DNA of 64,000 nucleotides from Ascaphus truei (lineage: Eukaryota > Chordata > Amphibia > Anura > Ascaphidae), in NCBI GenBank assembly GCA_036426205.1, contig CM071573.1, positions 74,190,043 to 74,254,042 on the forward strand, read 5' to 3'. Shown here in pieces: positions 44,911-56,664 of this stretch (the first letter of the stretch is position 1; each line of letters opens with the position of its first letter). The notes below the pieces were generated by a model, which saw nothing but the letters and a program-made list of their open reading frames with translations, did not search any database and was not told where the DNA came from. Both the position numbers and the translations under genes were made by a program.

Positions 44911-45384
44911 TGCTATCTTCAGGAACAAAATCAGCTGCTGTCACTAACATTCTTTATATCATAGTGATTGTATTCCTTTTCTGTATTAGCATTACATGGT
45001 ATGTTATATTATTTGTACAGTGCTGCCTGCACATACACATTATAGGATATTAGAAATAATCAAGAATAGATGATCTAGAAGTGGCACAGAGTAAATGATT
45101 TACACAGCTTTGTATTATATTATCTATAATATTGAATCAGTGAATGAATACATTGTTGCAATGTTAACACCTAGCATATCTTTCTCAATAGAGTGGATGC
45201 TAAATATATTGTGATCTAAGCAGTTGCCTGCCATATTTCTGTAAGTTTGATGTACAGTTATTAAAAGTATTTTAGAAAATATAGTCCACGTAATGGTGCA
45301 TTCATGTTACTTATCTAAATGCCGCAGGTGCTCAGCAATAACGGCTCTGCGCATCCACTAAACCGCCACTTATCCAAGTAATAG
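44911..45384. other. No gene recognised
   Basis: AT-rich DNA. Confidence 0.4.
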
Positions 45385-45600
45385 GAAAACTGCAGCACTC
45401 CGGTATCAAGATAAAGGTTTGCCAGTGGTCCGAAACGTTCATCTTTGTACCAATAAATCTTTGTTACGATTTGAAGACCCCCGGAGGGCCGCCTCGTTTT
45501 TGTTCTTTTTACAAAATATGTACATATAAAATGTATTAATACCACAGCCCATACCCACACGCAGCTGCGATCTTCTTCAGTCAGTGAGATTGGAATCAAA
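45385..45600 (+). repeat. Fragment of a GAAACG-type dispersed repeat
   Basis: GGTCCGAAACGTTCATC at 45428-45444 followed by ACCAATAAATCTTTG fits the GAAAC half of the repeats near 1.1 and 6.6 kb; the CTGANGA half is not preserved. Confidence 0.35.
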
Positions 45601-45632
45601 AAGCACTATGGAAAATGAGCTGTAGGGATTTT

Positions 45633-45910
45633 TATTTACTATAATAATAAATAATAACAACTTTATTTCATATTCTCCCATTGGGACTCATAGCGCTTCA
45701 CAATTACAGTATAGAGCCCAGTACACCGCACATAGGAATGTTACAGACACAGTACCTGCCCCGTAGGGCTTACAATCAAGGATGTTGGTGCCTCAGGCAC
45801 AGGGAGATAAAGTGACTTGCCCAAGTCACAAGGAGCTGAAACAGGGAATTGAGCCAGGTTCAGGATCGTTGTTTACAGTCAGTGGCTTTACTCGCTGAGC
45901 TGCTCCTAGC
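45633..45910 (-). mobile_element. tRNA-derived SINE with L2-like tail, copy 2
   Basis: Minus strand: head with AGCAGCTCAGCGAGTAAAG (A box) and CTGGCTCAATTCCCTG (B box), core TTGGGCAAGTCACTTTATC, then TTGTAAGCCCTACGGGG, GAAGCGCTATGAGTCCC and an (ATT)n tail. More complete at the 3' end than the copy at 31.8-32.0 kb, and it shows the L2-type tail clearly. Confidence 0.8.
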
Positions 45911-46404
45911 ACGAGATAAATGACATTTCTGTACTACAAAGACACATTTTCTGGATTATATAAACAGAGCAAGCCTGGAAACAAAGGGCAGATTACTACA
46001 GCCGACAGTATTTAGCTTTTGCGAAAGTCCTTGACTTGGCCGTTTTCACTTTTTTTCACTGCCAGAGCTGCCTGCTACGCAATCGCCATTTTATTGCAGG
46101 CCCCTCTGGAACTGAAAGGGTTAATGACCGTATTTCCGGGTAGCCAATTGCTAAAGAAAAAAGGGATCCGGAATGGACAATTGGCAAGAGGAAGGCCGCC
46201 AGATTAATGGGCACTTCTCCTGCGAGGAAATACAAATGAAATTGCAATTCTCCCAGGATCTGAGAAGCAGAGGACAGGGTGATTGAATGTATTAAGTGGG
46301 TAGAACGATGGGTTTTAATCAATACTGGATTGAGCTGTAAAATGAATGACAGTGCAATGATTTGAAAGCCTTTTCCAGCACTGTATGAGTTAAACCGCCT
46401 AAAG

Positions 46405-47000
46405 CAGGGGGTGGCCAACTCCAGTCCTCAAGGGCCACCAACAGGTCAGGTTTTAAGGATGTCCCTGCTTCAGCACAGGTGGATCAATCAGTGGCTCTGT
46501 CTTAAACTGAGCCACTGTTTGAGCCACATGGGCTGAAGTAGATACACTGGCGACACACTTTATTCGAGCTCGGCTAGTCCCACGAATTCGGGTATACCCG
46601 GGTGTATTGAGGTTTGTGACTGTTTTCTGCCCGAGTGCATTGAGGTATTTTCCAGGCAGGGATTGAAGCATTTTATTCCCGCTGGCTGCAATACTGTACA
46701 GTATATATATATATACTGCATTACAATTCATGAATTTATGCCATCTAGTAGACACGCGAAGCATTGCAGCCTATTAAATCTTAATCATTATCATTTAACA
46801 GATCAGCCGCCCGTCAGCCAGGCATGAACCCAGGCTGGGAAGGCAAACGCAACGGGGCTTGTCAGAGGTGAGGAGCGGCGCATTCCAGGTATCTGCCAGG
46901 TACATACTGGGTATTTGCTCGAATAAAGTGTGTCGGTGCAGTATAGCCTTAATACCACATCTGTTGGTGGCCTTTGAAGACTGGCGATGGCCACCCCCTG
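46405..47000. mobile_element. hAT-like MITE, family H1, split by a nested TIR element
   Basis: Starts CAGGGGGTGGCCAACTCC and ends GATGGCCACCCCCTG. Flanks GCCTAAAG (46397-46404) and CCCTAAAG (47001-47008) agree at 7 of 8 positions, the best TSD support for calling H1 hAT-like. A second element (46545-46943) sits in the right arm. Confidence 0.75.
46545..46943. mobile_element. TIR element nested in the H1 copy
   Basis: CGACACACTTTATTCGAGC (46551-46569) is exactly complementary to GCTCGAATAAAGTGTGTCG near 46917-46935. TA lies at both borders, which suggests a Tc1/mariner-type target. The interior has an (AT)n run at 46699-46716 and no transposase. Confidence 0.6.
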
Positions 47001-47246
47001 CCCTAAAGCTATAGCAAGATCTTAGTTGGAAACACCAGCCATGTGATGAGGTAAAAGCTGCCATGAGCTAACCATTGACATGCTTTTACCTTACCAAAGG
47101 GCAGTCAGATTGCAGAATATTCCTATATATTCTGCAAAGCTCATGAAAAGCACAGAAACTACTGAAGTGCTTTGAAGGTCCCCTATAGCAACCATGGGAA
47201 TATGTTATGGATTGCAGTGTCACATCAGCTACCATCATAAAAGCAA

Positions 47247-47249
<3 letters not shown>

Positions 47250-47305
<56 letters not shown>

Positions 47306-47306
47306 A
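47250..47306. repeat. (CT)n microsatellite
   Basis: CT dinucleotide tract of about 55 bp with one interruption. Confidence 0.95.
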
Positions 47307-47989
47307 TTTGACTGACATTTTACATAAGAACTACATTATATTATGAAAAAGCACACACAACAAGCAGTAAACAGTTTCACAAGTGAATCCTTTGACTGCC
47401 ATCATAATGAATGGGATAATTCCCCAATTGTGACCCAGTTCCTGTGGCATTACCGTGTTCACATGGCTGATATCAAGGATATGTGGAGAAATATATCAAA
47501 GGTCACAAAGTGGCAATATGATGTCAACTGGATACCACAAGAGTTACATGATGGATAGGGAGTGGTACAGTTGCAGTTATGGGAAGAGTCGTTTGCCATA
47601 ATGTCAACGTTTGTACCTGCAATTGCAGCTGTTTTCAATTTTTTTATTGCCTATTACATGTTGAAAGTCTGATGTGGTGTTACTGTATCTACTGTGCCAA
47701 AGAGATCAGCGTCAGATGGAGGAAACTGGAATAACTGGTTTCATACTGTACACTGGTCACCATCGCAGATTAATGCCAGAGAAAAACTCACGTGTGCCAT
47801 TTTGACACATACTGTATTCTCATGAACGCTGATATGCAAACGAGCACATTAAGACAAAAGCAAAACTCCGGGAAACAGAATGCACGGTAAAGACCAGATT
47901 CAAACATCACAGACTGATGGGATCCTCAGTATGGCTTTCTAAATGGTTCCAGGACAGAGGGCACACCATGAAAATCACATCATGTAGCC
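47307..47989. other. No gene recognised
   Basis: A 71-codon open frame (47343-47558) has no recognisable features. Confidence 0.35.
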
Positions 47990-48221
47990 CAGGACTGGCC
48001 AACTCCAGTCCTCAAGGGCCACCAGCAGATAAGGTTTTAAGGATATCTCTGCTTCAGCACAGGTGGCTCAATCAGAGACATACATACAATCCAAAGACAT
48101 ACATACGATACAATCAGTGGCTCAGTCACTGGCTGAGCCACTGATTGAGCCCGCTGTGCTGAAGCAGGGATATCCTGAAACCCTGATCTGTTGGTGGCCC
48201 AGGAGTACAGTTGGCCACTCA
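47990..48221. mobile_element. hAT-like MITE, family H1
   Basis: Starts CAGGACTGGCCAACTCCAGT and ends near ACAGTTGGCCACTC. The centre carries an extra duplicated word AAAGACATACATAC/GAGACATACATAC (48076-48110) not found in other copies. Confidence 0.65.
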
Positions 48222-48600
48222 GGGTCCGGTCTGAGTTGAGAAGGTTAGCAGCCTTGTTGATAAGAGAGAAGTCCGGTGTTAGCGGTTGTTGACTAATATC
48301 TGTGGCGTGCCTGCTGCTCACACTTTGATCCTGCGTGTGGGAATGAGAAAAGGAGCATTACAATAACTCACTGAAGAGTCTTGTGTTGAATCTAGGCCAG
48401 GCCTTCGCACACATCATGCTTGTTTGCACATTTGGAAAACTGTCAATGCTTCTCTTTCCGTAAACAAAAGTGTTTGCCTTGTTGCCTGACAGTTCCTTTG
48501 CTTTTCTTATGGTCACATCCAAGCAAATCGTGAAAGAAAGGATTTTGCAGCAAAAGTGCTGGCCAAGATTAGACTCACATTATGTAGCTTCTTAAAGCAA
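48222..48600. other. No gene recognised
   Basis: AT-rich, nothing supported. Confidence 0.4.
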
Positions 48601-50620
48601 CAGTATCATGTCCTTGGCCGTTTTGTTTACCCCCCCCCCCTTTAGAGGGAGAAAGGGGGTGGCCCGGTATTAAAGGGGTTGCACCCCATTTGGCCATTCC
48701 CTGACTTCAACAGGGAGACAAAGGGTTAACTGGACTGCGGTCCAGGAATGTGGTTTACCCCTTGTTATATCATGAAAATGTATATTCCCCTGTTCCCATG
48801 TTTTATTGTTATATCAGTGTCTGCATCACACACACACTGGGATCCATCCGGGAGGGCAAGGGTTAATAGTTCTTTAGTGATTATAGCCCTTTGTGTAATT
48901 TTCCCGCCTTTTCAGGCACCATTTTGCAAAGTCCCATAGGTCGCCATTAAAGCTCCATGCATTTCAATGGCGGATCTAGCTGTTTTGGGCCTGTTTCCCT
49001 CGAAGACCAGCAGGTGGCGTCCGAAAGGAGGAGCGGCGGTTTCCCATTGTAAGTCAATAGGCTCATTGACTTCAATGGAGATTCCTCGACGCAGCTTTCC
49101 AGGAACGAGTTGGCTGCTGTCCAAACCGCAAAACCGCAAAGCGGATACTTTGTCTGAAAAGGAGCTTTGATCACTGATTAGTCAAGTTCAACGTCAAGTG
49201 GCATGGGAATCTTCGGTTCTAGGGCACCCAGAAATAAAATTCTTTTTGCCCCTAGTCCCTAGACCTCCCCCCACTCGACCACCACGGGTCCCCAAATCCA
49301 GGACCCCCAGAAAGGGTCAAGATGCAGAGAGCGGGTCGTGCCATAGGTTCCAATGGCGGCAGCAGAAGCAGCTCAAGAAAAGCTACAAATCATAAACCTG
49401 TATCTCCGGTTCCGGAAGGTCCCGAGGGCCAGGGTTTGGGGTACCTGTAGGCACTGTTCCGGCATGGCTGCAGAACCATCCTTGACCCTCTCGAACCAAC
49501 CCAACAGAGTATGGGCCCCCTTAAAGGTTCGGAAATTCTCCCATAGACTTCAATGGCGGCCAATTTCCATTTGACCGGCTATGGCGGAGGAACCCCATAG
49601 GCTTCAACGGCGGCGATGCCCTGTTGAAAGTCTATGGTGGTGGATTCCCATAGCCGCCAACGGCGGCGGTTTGCCATTGAAAGTCTATGGCGGCGGAGCC
49701 CGTTGTTTTCAATGGGGATTTAGTGAAAAACCGTGATTTAATTTACAGCGGAGATTTTTGTATTAAAATAGGAAATGGTTTAAGTTGTATTTGTGTATCT
49801 CCGGTTCCGAAGGTCATAGTTGGCTGAAACTTGGACCATATGGTGTCCCTGTTCCAGCATTGAGATCTGGGTAGTTTAGACCCGCTGGATCCAACGGAAC
49901 TGGATATGTTAATATGTTTGTATTTTACCTTTAATACTGTATCTCAAGGCTGGGATAAAAACCAGAGGAAATTCCTTTGCACAAAGGGAAGCATATGGTT
50001 AGAGAGGCGACCCAATGTCTAGAACTTAAGTACTGTTCAAAGGATTTTGCCACCTTCACTGTTTTCCTGAAGGCGGAGACGCCTCAAACTAGAGTGGTCT
50101 CTGTGAGTGTCATGTTTTACACCTGTGAACAAGGGGCATCCTGCCAGATATCCCTTTTGCTAGACTGGCTGGCGTCCCTGATGTAAATGTGGGGCAACAG
50201 AAATTAGACCCTCATGGTCCTAGTGCGCATGAGCTAACTAACTGGGGGGCATGGATTAAAATGTGTTCCCACGTTAAAGATTGGCTGCACATAATTGCTG
50301 TCCAATAGCCTGTACTCAATGTTAGGAATAGGGTTACAAAGATATATTAATTGTGGTCAACCCTATATCCATTGTCTTCAAATACCATCTGGATTGTTAC
50401 CTGATTGCTGGAGAATTGCTATCTGATACTTCTCATCCCCCACCCCCAAGTAAGTGTTACTTCTTGCCTGTTACTGTACTATATTGCTGTGTTCACCTAT
50501 TTAAGGAATACATTTACTTTATTATATCTAAGCCTCATTCAGTTCCACCCAGTTATTTGGTGTATTATTATAGCCTGTCACAAAGCTCCCATCACACCCC
50601 CCATTTCTGTTTACAGCATG
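48601..50620. repeat. Long unclassified repeat with ATGGCGG-type words
   Basis: CTATGGCGG, CAATGGCGG and CAACGGCGG words alternate with CCATTGAAAGTC and CCCATAG-type words, densest at 49540-49700. The phrase TGTATCTCCGGTTCCGGAAGG (49397) recurs as GTGTATCTCCGGTTCCGAAGG (49791) followed by parallel text, so the element contains an internal duplication about 395 bp apart. I see no TSD, no TIR and no coding frame that I trust. It may be an LTR or a satellite-like array. Confidence 0.45.
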
Positions 50621-50700
50621 GAAACCTGGGAGTCCCCAGAGCTGAGCCACAATATTTTCAGCTCTTGGGTCACCCTGATTTTCTGAGATACTTGTAAATG

Positions 50701-51035
50701 TACAGCAGGGCCCCGCTTCTCAGCACCCAGCACCCTGCTTTTCGGCGATCTGCTGATACGGCGGCACCGAGAAGGGGGCCGCCATGTCTCCTCCGAGGCT
50801 TTGGCGCCGGTGCAAATGCGCAGAACGTAGCTTGCGCGCGCAGAATGGAGGTCCCGCGTGCACAAGGGGGAAAATGCCGGGTTGCGCATGCGCACAGGGG
50901 GAAAAATGCCAGGTTGCACATGCGCACAAGGGGGGAAATGCCGGGTTACGCATGCGCATAGCTGAAAATCGCCGGTTCCGCTTTCCGACGATTTTCACTG
51001 TATGGCGGGCGCCATATGCCTGGTGCCCTGCTGTA
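50701..51035. mobile_element. TA-flanked GC-rich MITE (Tigger/pogo-like ends)
   Basis: TACAGCAGGG at the left and CCCTGCTGTA at the right give TA targets plus CAGCAGGG inverted ends. CCCGCTTCTCAGCACC and CTTTTCGGCGATC are answered in reverse by CCGCTTTCCGACGATTTTC. The interior has three or four units of about 33 bp with GGGTTGCGCATGCGCACA and GGGGGAAAATGCC (50860-50962). Confidence 0.6.
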
Positions 51036-51735
51036 CCAGTGTTTCAGCACTATTCATGGGCAAAACACAATGGAGGTTTAAATCTCCTGCATCACTCCGG
51101 CCAATAGGAAGCCATAATGTCATCCATTGCGGTTTCCTATTAGACAGCAATTTAAAATTCAGAGCAAAAGCAGTTAATAGCGCGTTCCCCCTCCCCTCGC
51201 TTCAATCCTGTATATAAAGAGGGATTATAGAATGTAAGCAGGATTTATGCATTAAGTGATAAAGTAGTCTTATATATGGGTGAGTGCTGCACTTCTTACC
51301 CAGTACCACAAGCATTAAAAAGTACTGTATTTAAGTCAGTGAGTTGTTATTCAAAGTGCATTTGAAACCTTTTGGGCTGCTTTAAAAAAAACAGCTAAAT
51401 CCAAGATGGACCTACACTATATGCTGTAATGTGAGCAAGGGAGAGCACAGCGGGAAAGGTTAGCTAAAGGAGGCAGTATGAGAGGGCCAAAAAGCTACAG
51501 TATAGTTGTTGAAATTAACGCCCTTACCAGTCTTTGAACAGCGATCTGTTTAGTAAATTATCCACATTGCTCCCAATCTACTAAGTGTACGTGAGAGGTT
51601 AGGGAGGAAGCAAATGGGAGTGAATGAGAGAATGGAAAAAAAGATATATATAACTGAGGCTGTTAGAGGTGGTATAATATGTATTGTTTTAATATAGATT
51701 TTGCTTTTTATGACATTTAATTGCTTTGGCAATGC
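51036..51735. other. No gene recognised
   Basis: Nothing supported. Confidence 0.4.
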
Positions 51736-51737
51736 AG

Positions 51738-52122
51738 TATGTATGTATATCTTTATTTATAGCACCCTTAATATACATAGCGCTTCACTGCAGTAATATA
51801 TACGTGACACAATCATATAAATAACAAATAATAGAAATAACATATAATGAGAATAAGCGCTTCAGACATAAAAGCAACATTTAGGAAAAGGAGTACCTGC
51901 CCCAAAGAGCTTACAATCTAATTCGTAAGTAGGAAGAACGTACAGAGACAGTAGGAAGGTGTTCTGGTAAGTGCATCTGCAAGGGGCCAAGGTCGTTGTA
52001 TGAAGTGTATTGTATCAGCCACGGAGCTACTCATATGCTTCATTAAGGAGGGTGGTTTTAAGGTAGGTCTTATAGGTGGAAAGAGAGGGTGCTAGTCGGA
52101 TATTGAAGGGAAGGACATATTC
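51738..52122 (-). mobile_element. L2-like LINE 3' end
   Basis: On the minus strand the frame reads LPFNIRLAPSLSTYKTYLKT then LLNEAYE and stops at 52029-52027, the end of an L2/CR1-type reverse transcriptase. It is followed by TTGTAAGCTCTTTGGGGCAG and a tail with GAAGCGCTATGTATATTAAG and CTATAAATAAAG. It is 5'-truncated. The coding end is equivalent to that of the fragment at 41.29-41.65 kb. Confidence 0.75.
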
Positions 52123-52539
52123 CAGTTTGTCTTGTATTGTAACTGCATCATTTCCACTTGGTACCTATAAAATATGGCAGGATCACTTCTTCAAAAACGT
52201 TGCCACTTCTGCTCCATTTCTGTCAAATCTCCTTGTCTAGATTTACAGTTTACAGATTTGACATGCTATCATTTCACTGTAAACAGATACAATATTTCAT
52301 AGGATTGGTTTTGCAGCCACTGTCGTTGCTAGTGTCCTTCCTTTATGATTTCAACAGTCAAGTCCAAGCCTTATTCCCTCGTCTGTTCATACTCTCTCTG
52401 TTTCCACGATCATATCCGCCTAATACTTAATGTTATGTAATATATTTTATTGACCTATTATATTATCAGTATTCCCGTTTGTCATATTGTCTATTTGCTT
52501 ATATTTTATATACCGGTACATTGTTGGTGGAATGGTTAC

Positions 52540-54240
52540 ATACAGTAGTTACATAGTAGATGAGTTTGAAAAAAGACATATGTCCATCAAGTTGAAACTA
52601 TAATAAATGTAGATGACAGATACTTGTCCTATTTTTGTATTTACAGTATTTTGGACCAGAGGAAGGCAAACAAACCCCCCAGTGAAAAATCCTCCAATGA
52701 TGTCTCATAACAGGAAAAATAAAATTCCTTCTTGACTCAGTAATGGCAATCAGATTCCTCCCCGGATCAACATCCTTCCCATGTTTACTTTATTTGGTAT
52801 ATCCCTGTATACCTTTCCTTTCTAAAAAGATGAATAACCTTTTTGTGAAGATATATATTGTATCTGCCATCACAGTCTCCATGGGCAATGAATCCCACAT
52901 TGTAACTGCATTTACTGTACAGAACCCTTTCCTTTGTTGCTGGTGAAATCCCCTTCCCTTAAGGGTGACACCTTAAGGGTGTCGTTTGTGTCGTTTGCCC
53001 TGTGTCGTTTGTACTGTCCTTGGGATGAGTAGTTCTTTTGAAAGCTTCTTGTATTGTCTAGAGGGTACCAGCGAAATACAGCTGGGAACCGGTCCTAAGT
53101 AAACATATAGTGCTCAACCGAACCAAGAAAGTTCTATTATTAAACTCTCTAAGCAACTGTTATGTTTGGAACATACTGTATATGCCATACACAGAGAATA
53201 GTTAATCACCACAGATATCACATGGGGTCGCTATACCTTGCACCCCTCTTTTTATCAGGAGGTATATATGATATATACATCTCTGCCAGCTTATACCAAC
53301 ACACCACTGCTCAGACTAAGTCTATGTGGCGTTTGATCAATTTGGACTACTGGTCTTGTCGCGCAACAAGACATCTCAATTTGGCAATACCTACTTCACC
53401 GGCAACAAGACTGCTCTGATCCGGTGCATATACATCATTAGTAACAGAGTCACTGGTAAACTATTTTCTTGGGTGTATAATTAGCCACTCCCTGACCCTC
53501 CAAACAAAAGGTCTATCTATCGGTGTTAATAACATGAGTTGCTGTGGTTTTGTGCACTATTAAATACAAGAAATACTAAGCAAGGAAACCATTTGTTAAT
53601 TAAAATTTCGGAAAAACAAAAATGATGTAGACATTTGGTCTTAAAAAAATGTAATCTTTTAACAGACTCAGTGTGAGCATCATTGGGCCTATATATTTAT
53701 ACTTCATGGTCTGTTGTGCACCAATATATTAGGGATTTCTGACAGGGGTAAGAACCCTCTAGATACGAACCACTTTTTTCTGACATTTTGTCTATCTCCC
53801 TGGTAGCACACAACCTCCATACGACTCTCCTGCTATAACAGTGTTTGGTGCGAGGTACTCCAACTCATTTCCTTCTTGTATTGTCCCTCAATATATTTGT
53901 ATATAGTTATTATATCCCCTCTTAGACGCCTCTTTTTGAATGTAAACAAATTTAAATAAGCTAGCCTCTCCTAATAAATCTGATTTTCATCCCTTTTATT
54001 TACAGTATGTTCTCTGCACTTTCTCTAGTTCCTTAATATCTTTTTTTTTGAGTGGTGCCCACAACTATACTCCATATTCAAGGTGTTGTCTTACTAATGC
54101 TTTATAGAGGGGCATAATTACTTCCCTTCCATCCATTCCCCGTTTAATGCAAGATAAGCACTTATTTGCCTTTGCAGCTACTGCATGACATTGGGCACTA
54201 TTTCTAAGCCTGTTGTCTACAAGCACTCCATGTTAACAAA
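52540..54240. mobile_element. CR1-like or similar dispersed repeat, copy 1, interrupted
   Basis: Blocks such as ATCTGCCATCACAGTCTCCA, GAGGTTGAAAA-type starts, TATATTTGTATATAGTTAT and TGGTGCCCACAACTATACTCC match 57165-57850 in order. The same type of text (vertebrate repeats with GGTGCCCAAAACTGxACxCC) is known in CR1-type LINEs; this assignment is tentative. The element is split by about 813 bp at 53059-53871. Confidence 0.5.
53059..53871. mobile_element. Insertion with 14-bp flanking duplication
   Basis: CTTCTTGTATTGTC occurs at 53045-53058 and 53872-53885. The paralogous copy at 57.6 kb shows the uninterrupted arrangement. A 14-bp duplication fits a target-primed (LINE or SINE) insertion, but there is no poly-A or recognisable tail, so the class is open. 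No coding frame is recognised. Confidence 0.55.
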
Positions 54241-54872
54241 TTTATATTGAGTGTGTGTTTATTTAATTGAAGTTATAGGTATAGGCATGTGCTCTGACAT
54301 CTCCGTACATTATTAATAAACTAATTTCTATCTTATCAGAATGATTTGACCTGTCTTAATACAGGGCCGACAATCTATTATTATTGATCAATAATGATGT
54401 CACCAGCGCCTAACTTCATCATTCAGATCTCACATGGATTGATGTAACTCTTCCGTGGATTCACAAGACTTTGCTAATAACAAACACCTGCTCACATTTC
54501 CATGCAATTTTTATTTTATTACCAGGATTCCACAGCCTCGGGCTATCTGTTTGATACACAATCGATATTCCAAATATCAGAACATTTACAGATAGCTGTG
54601 CTGATGATGTTCATTTTAGCCTATTCTTTTCTGGTGACTTGTCGAAAACACCAGCTCTCAATGGCGGTTATTTACCAAAATCTCCCAGCTGCACGACTGG
54701 GGCAACTGCACAAGACTTAACGAGGAAAATCATTCCCATTGAAAACAACGGGATATTCTTGATTGGTGAATCTGGTAGTTTTTTGCAGCCAGTTTTTCCC
54801 TGCCTTTGCTGCTGGAACACTGTGATAAATGACCTCCCTGTGAAAGCTTTGATGTTCTTTTACTACCTCGCT
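54241..54872. other. No gene; diverged TIR-type repeat at 54660-54840
   Basis: TTATTTACCAAAATCTCCCAGCTGC (54667) is related to the CATTTATCAAAGTCTCCTG ends of the small MITE inside repeat X and to GTGATAAATGACCTCCC at 54821, in opposite directions. No coding sequence. Confidence 0.35.
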
Positions 54873-55029
54873 CAGCAGTGGCCAACTCCAGTCCTCATGG
54901 GCCTCCAACAGCCAAGTTTTCGGGATATCCCTGCTTCAGCACAGGTGAGCCACTGATTGAGCCACCTGTACCGAAGCAGGGATATCATAAAACCTGACCT
55001 GTTGGTGGCCCTTGAGTTAGCCACCCCTG
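54873..55029. mobile_element. hAT-like MITE, family H1
   Basis: Starts CAGCAGTGGCCAACTCCAG and ends GTTAGCCACCCCTG. Flanks ACCTCGCT (54865-54872) and ACCTAGCT (55030-55037) agree at 7 of 8 positions. Confidence 0.75.
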
Positions 55030-55422
55030 ACCTAGCTGGATGTTTAAACCATTTTGAATAAGATCAGTATTATTTCTGCCTTGAAAATGACAAATTATTG
55101 TTCACCCTGGAGAAAACATTTGCACTAAAGCAGAATGTTCAACATGTATCTAATACTGTATATAAGTTCCATATGGATTCCTCTCGTTGTTTAAAATAGG
55201 AACCTGTTCTAGCCTCTTACATATTGGCAGCAAATTATAGAAACTTGTAAACTAACCTGGATTTTTTCTCTCCAGTAAGAGTTAGATTAATGAGTTTTAA
55301 TTATTCATTCTACAAACATCGCCGAGGCAGCTTGTGTTTATGATTTTATCTGCATGGAAATATATTTTCCCCTTTCTCTAAAATCAAATATTGAAATGGC
55401 AATATATACGGAAGCAGAAGTA

Positions 55423-55883
55423 TATTTGTTCTGTATGACAAGATAGTAGGAACCCTGCTTTGAACATTAGTCATTCTGTATTGTTTGCATGGGGTTTCTC
55501 TTTAAACCTTTTATCACTGTGTCTTCTCTTTTTAGCACATTTTCACTTTCATTGAGCACTGGGTTACAATATAAAATGATTGGTCCACACCTATTAAATG
55601 AGCCCCTCTAGGTTTGCATGTACAGTAGGAACCTTTAGCCACAATCACCATGAAAAGGTCGCTAATTAAGGCATCTCTATGGCATTTTTTTTTTTCAGAT
55701 GCCGGTCTGACATCTAGGAGGCCATTTATCAAAGTCTCCTGCTGCAAAACTGGAAGAAAACTAGCAAATAAAAACATCAAAATATCACAGAATTTTTTTT
55801 TAAACTGGAATTCATTTTATTAAATGTGGTTTTTTTTTGCTCTAGTGTTTTCTTAATTTTACATCCAGGAGATTTTGATAAAT
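55423..55883. repeat. Dispersed repeat X, copy 2
   Basis: Closely similar to 2946-3412 over its full length, without the 52-bp internal duplication. The contained small MITE lacks its outermost right end, and the sequence runs straight into an H1 element. Confidence 0.7.
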
Positions 55884-56141
55884 ACCAACAGGTCAGATTT
55901 TAAAGCTATCCCTGCTTCAGCACAGGCGGCTCAATCAGTGACTCAGTTGTTGACCATATTAGTACAACCCATACAGCATCCTGACAGAGGCAGAGCAAGA
56001 TCAAACACCGAGCTTATAAATGAGGGGTGGGCAACTCCTCAGTCTTCGACTGAGCCACTGATTAAGCCACCTGAACTGAAGCAGGGATAGCCTTAAAACC
56101 TGACGTGTTTTACCCTTCAGCACTGGAGTTGGCCACCCTTG
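55884..56141. mobile_element. hAT-like MITE, family H1, missing its left end
   Basis: Begins inside the family at CCAACAGGTCAGATTTTAAAG and ends GAGTTGGCCACCCTTG. An internal GGGGTGGGCAACTCC (56027-56041) suggests that two H1 copies were joined. Confidence 0.65.
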
Positions 56142-56279
56142 CCATAGTTCATGTTTCTTCTCTAACCCTCCTATTTAATATGGTGAGTGACAATGATTGC
56201 ATTGTTAACTCCTGTATGTGCTACCCTACTTCTCACTATATTGAATAGGAGTCTGAGGGCTAGTTCCAGAAAGCATCGT

Positions 56280-56655
56280 TAAATCATGGCTCATACTGTG
56301 ACGTTACCGAAAACAGACGTTACGTTCCCTGTGTTAACATAGTATCTGCAAATTAGGCCTAACTGTTCCCATCCAGACACGGAAAAAGACCTATTTCAGT
56401 GTCTGGATGGGAGTAGCGCCAAGTTTAGGTATAACTTAAATAATGTAAAGCTAAGTCCCAGTCTTTGCCTTAACACACTTTAGTTATAAATGCAATTTCA
56501 CTCACATGAGTTAAAGTTAACCCTATGCTCTTTAAGGGATACAATATGTCTTAACATTATGTTGCTGTCATTTGAAGCTAGATTGTTAGTCTTGACGTTA
56601 TGTTAAGTTAGGTTAACACCACTTTAAGTGACATAACAGAGTTTTGTGGATCTGG
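56280..56655. mobile_element. Palindromic MITE related to the one at 8.16 kb
   Basis: The right end ACAGAGTTTTGTGGATCTGG matches the left end at 8157 in reverse. A strong hairpin lies inside: CCCATCCAGACAC (56368-56380) with GTGTCTGGATGGG (56399-56411). Confidence 0.5.
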
Positions 56656-56664
56656 GTCTAAGTA

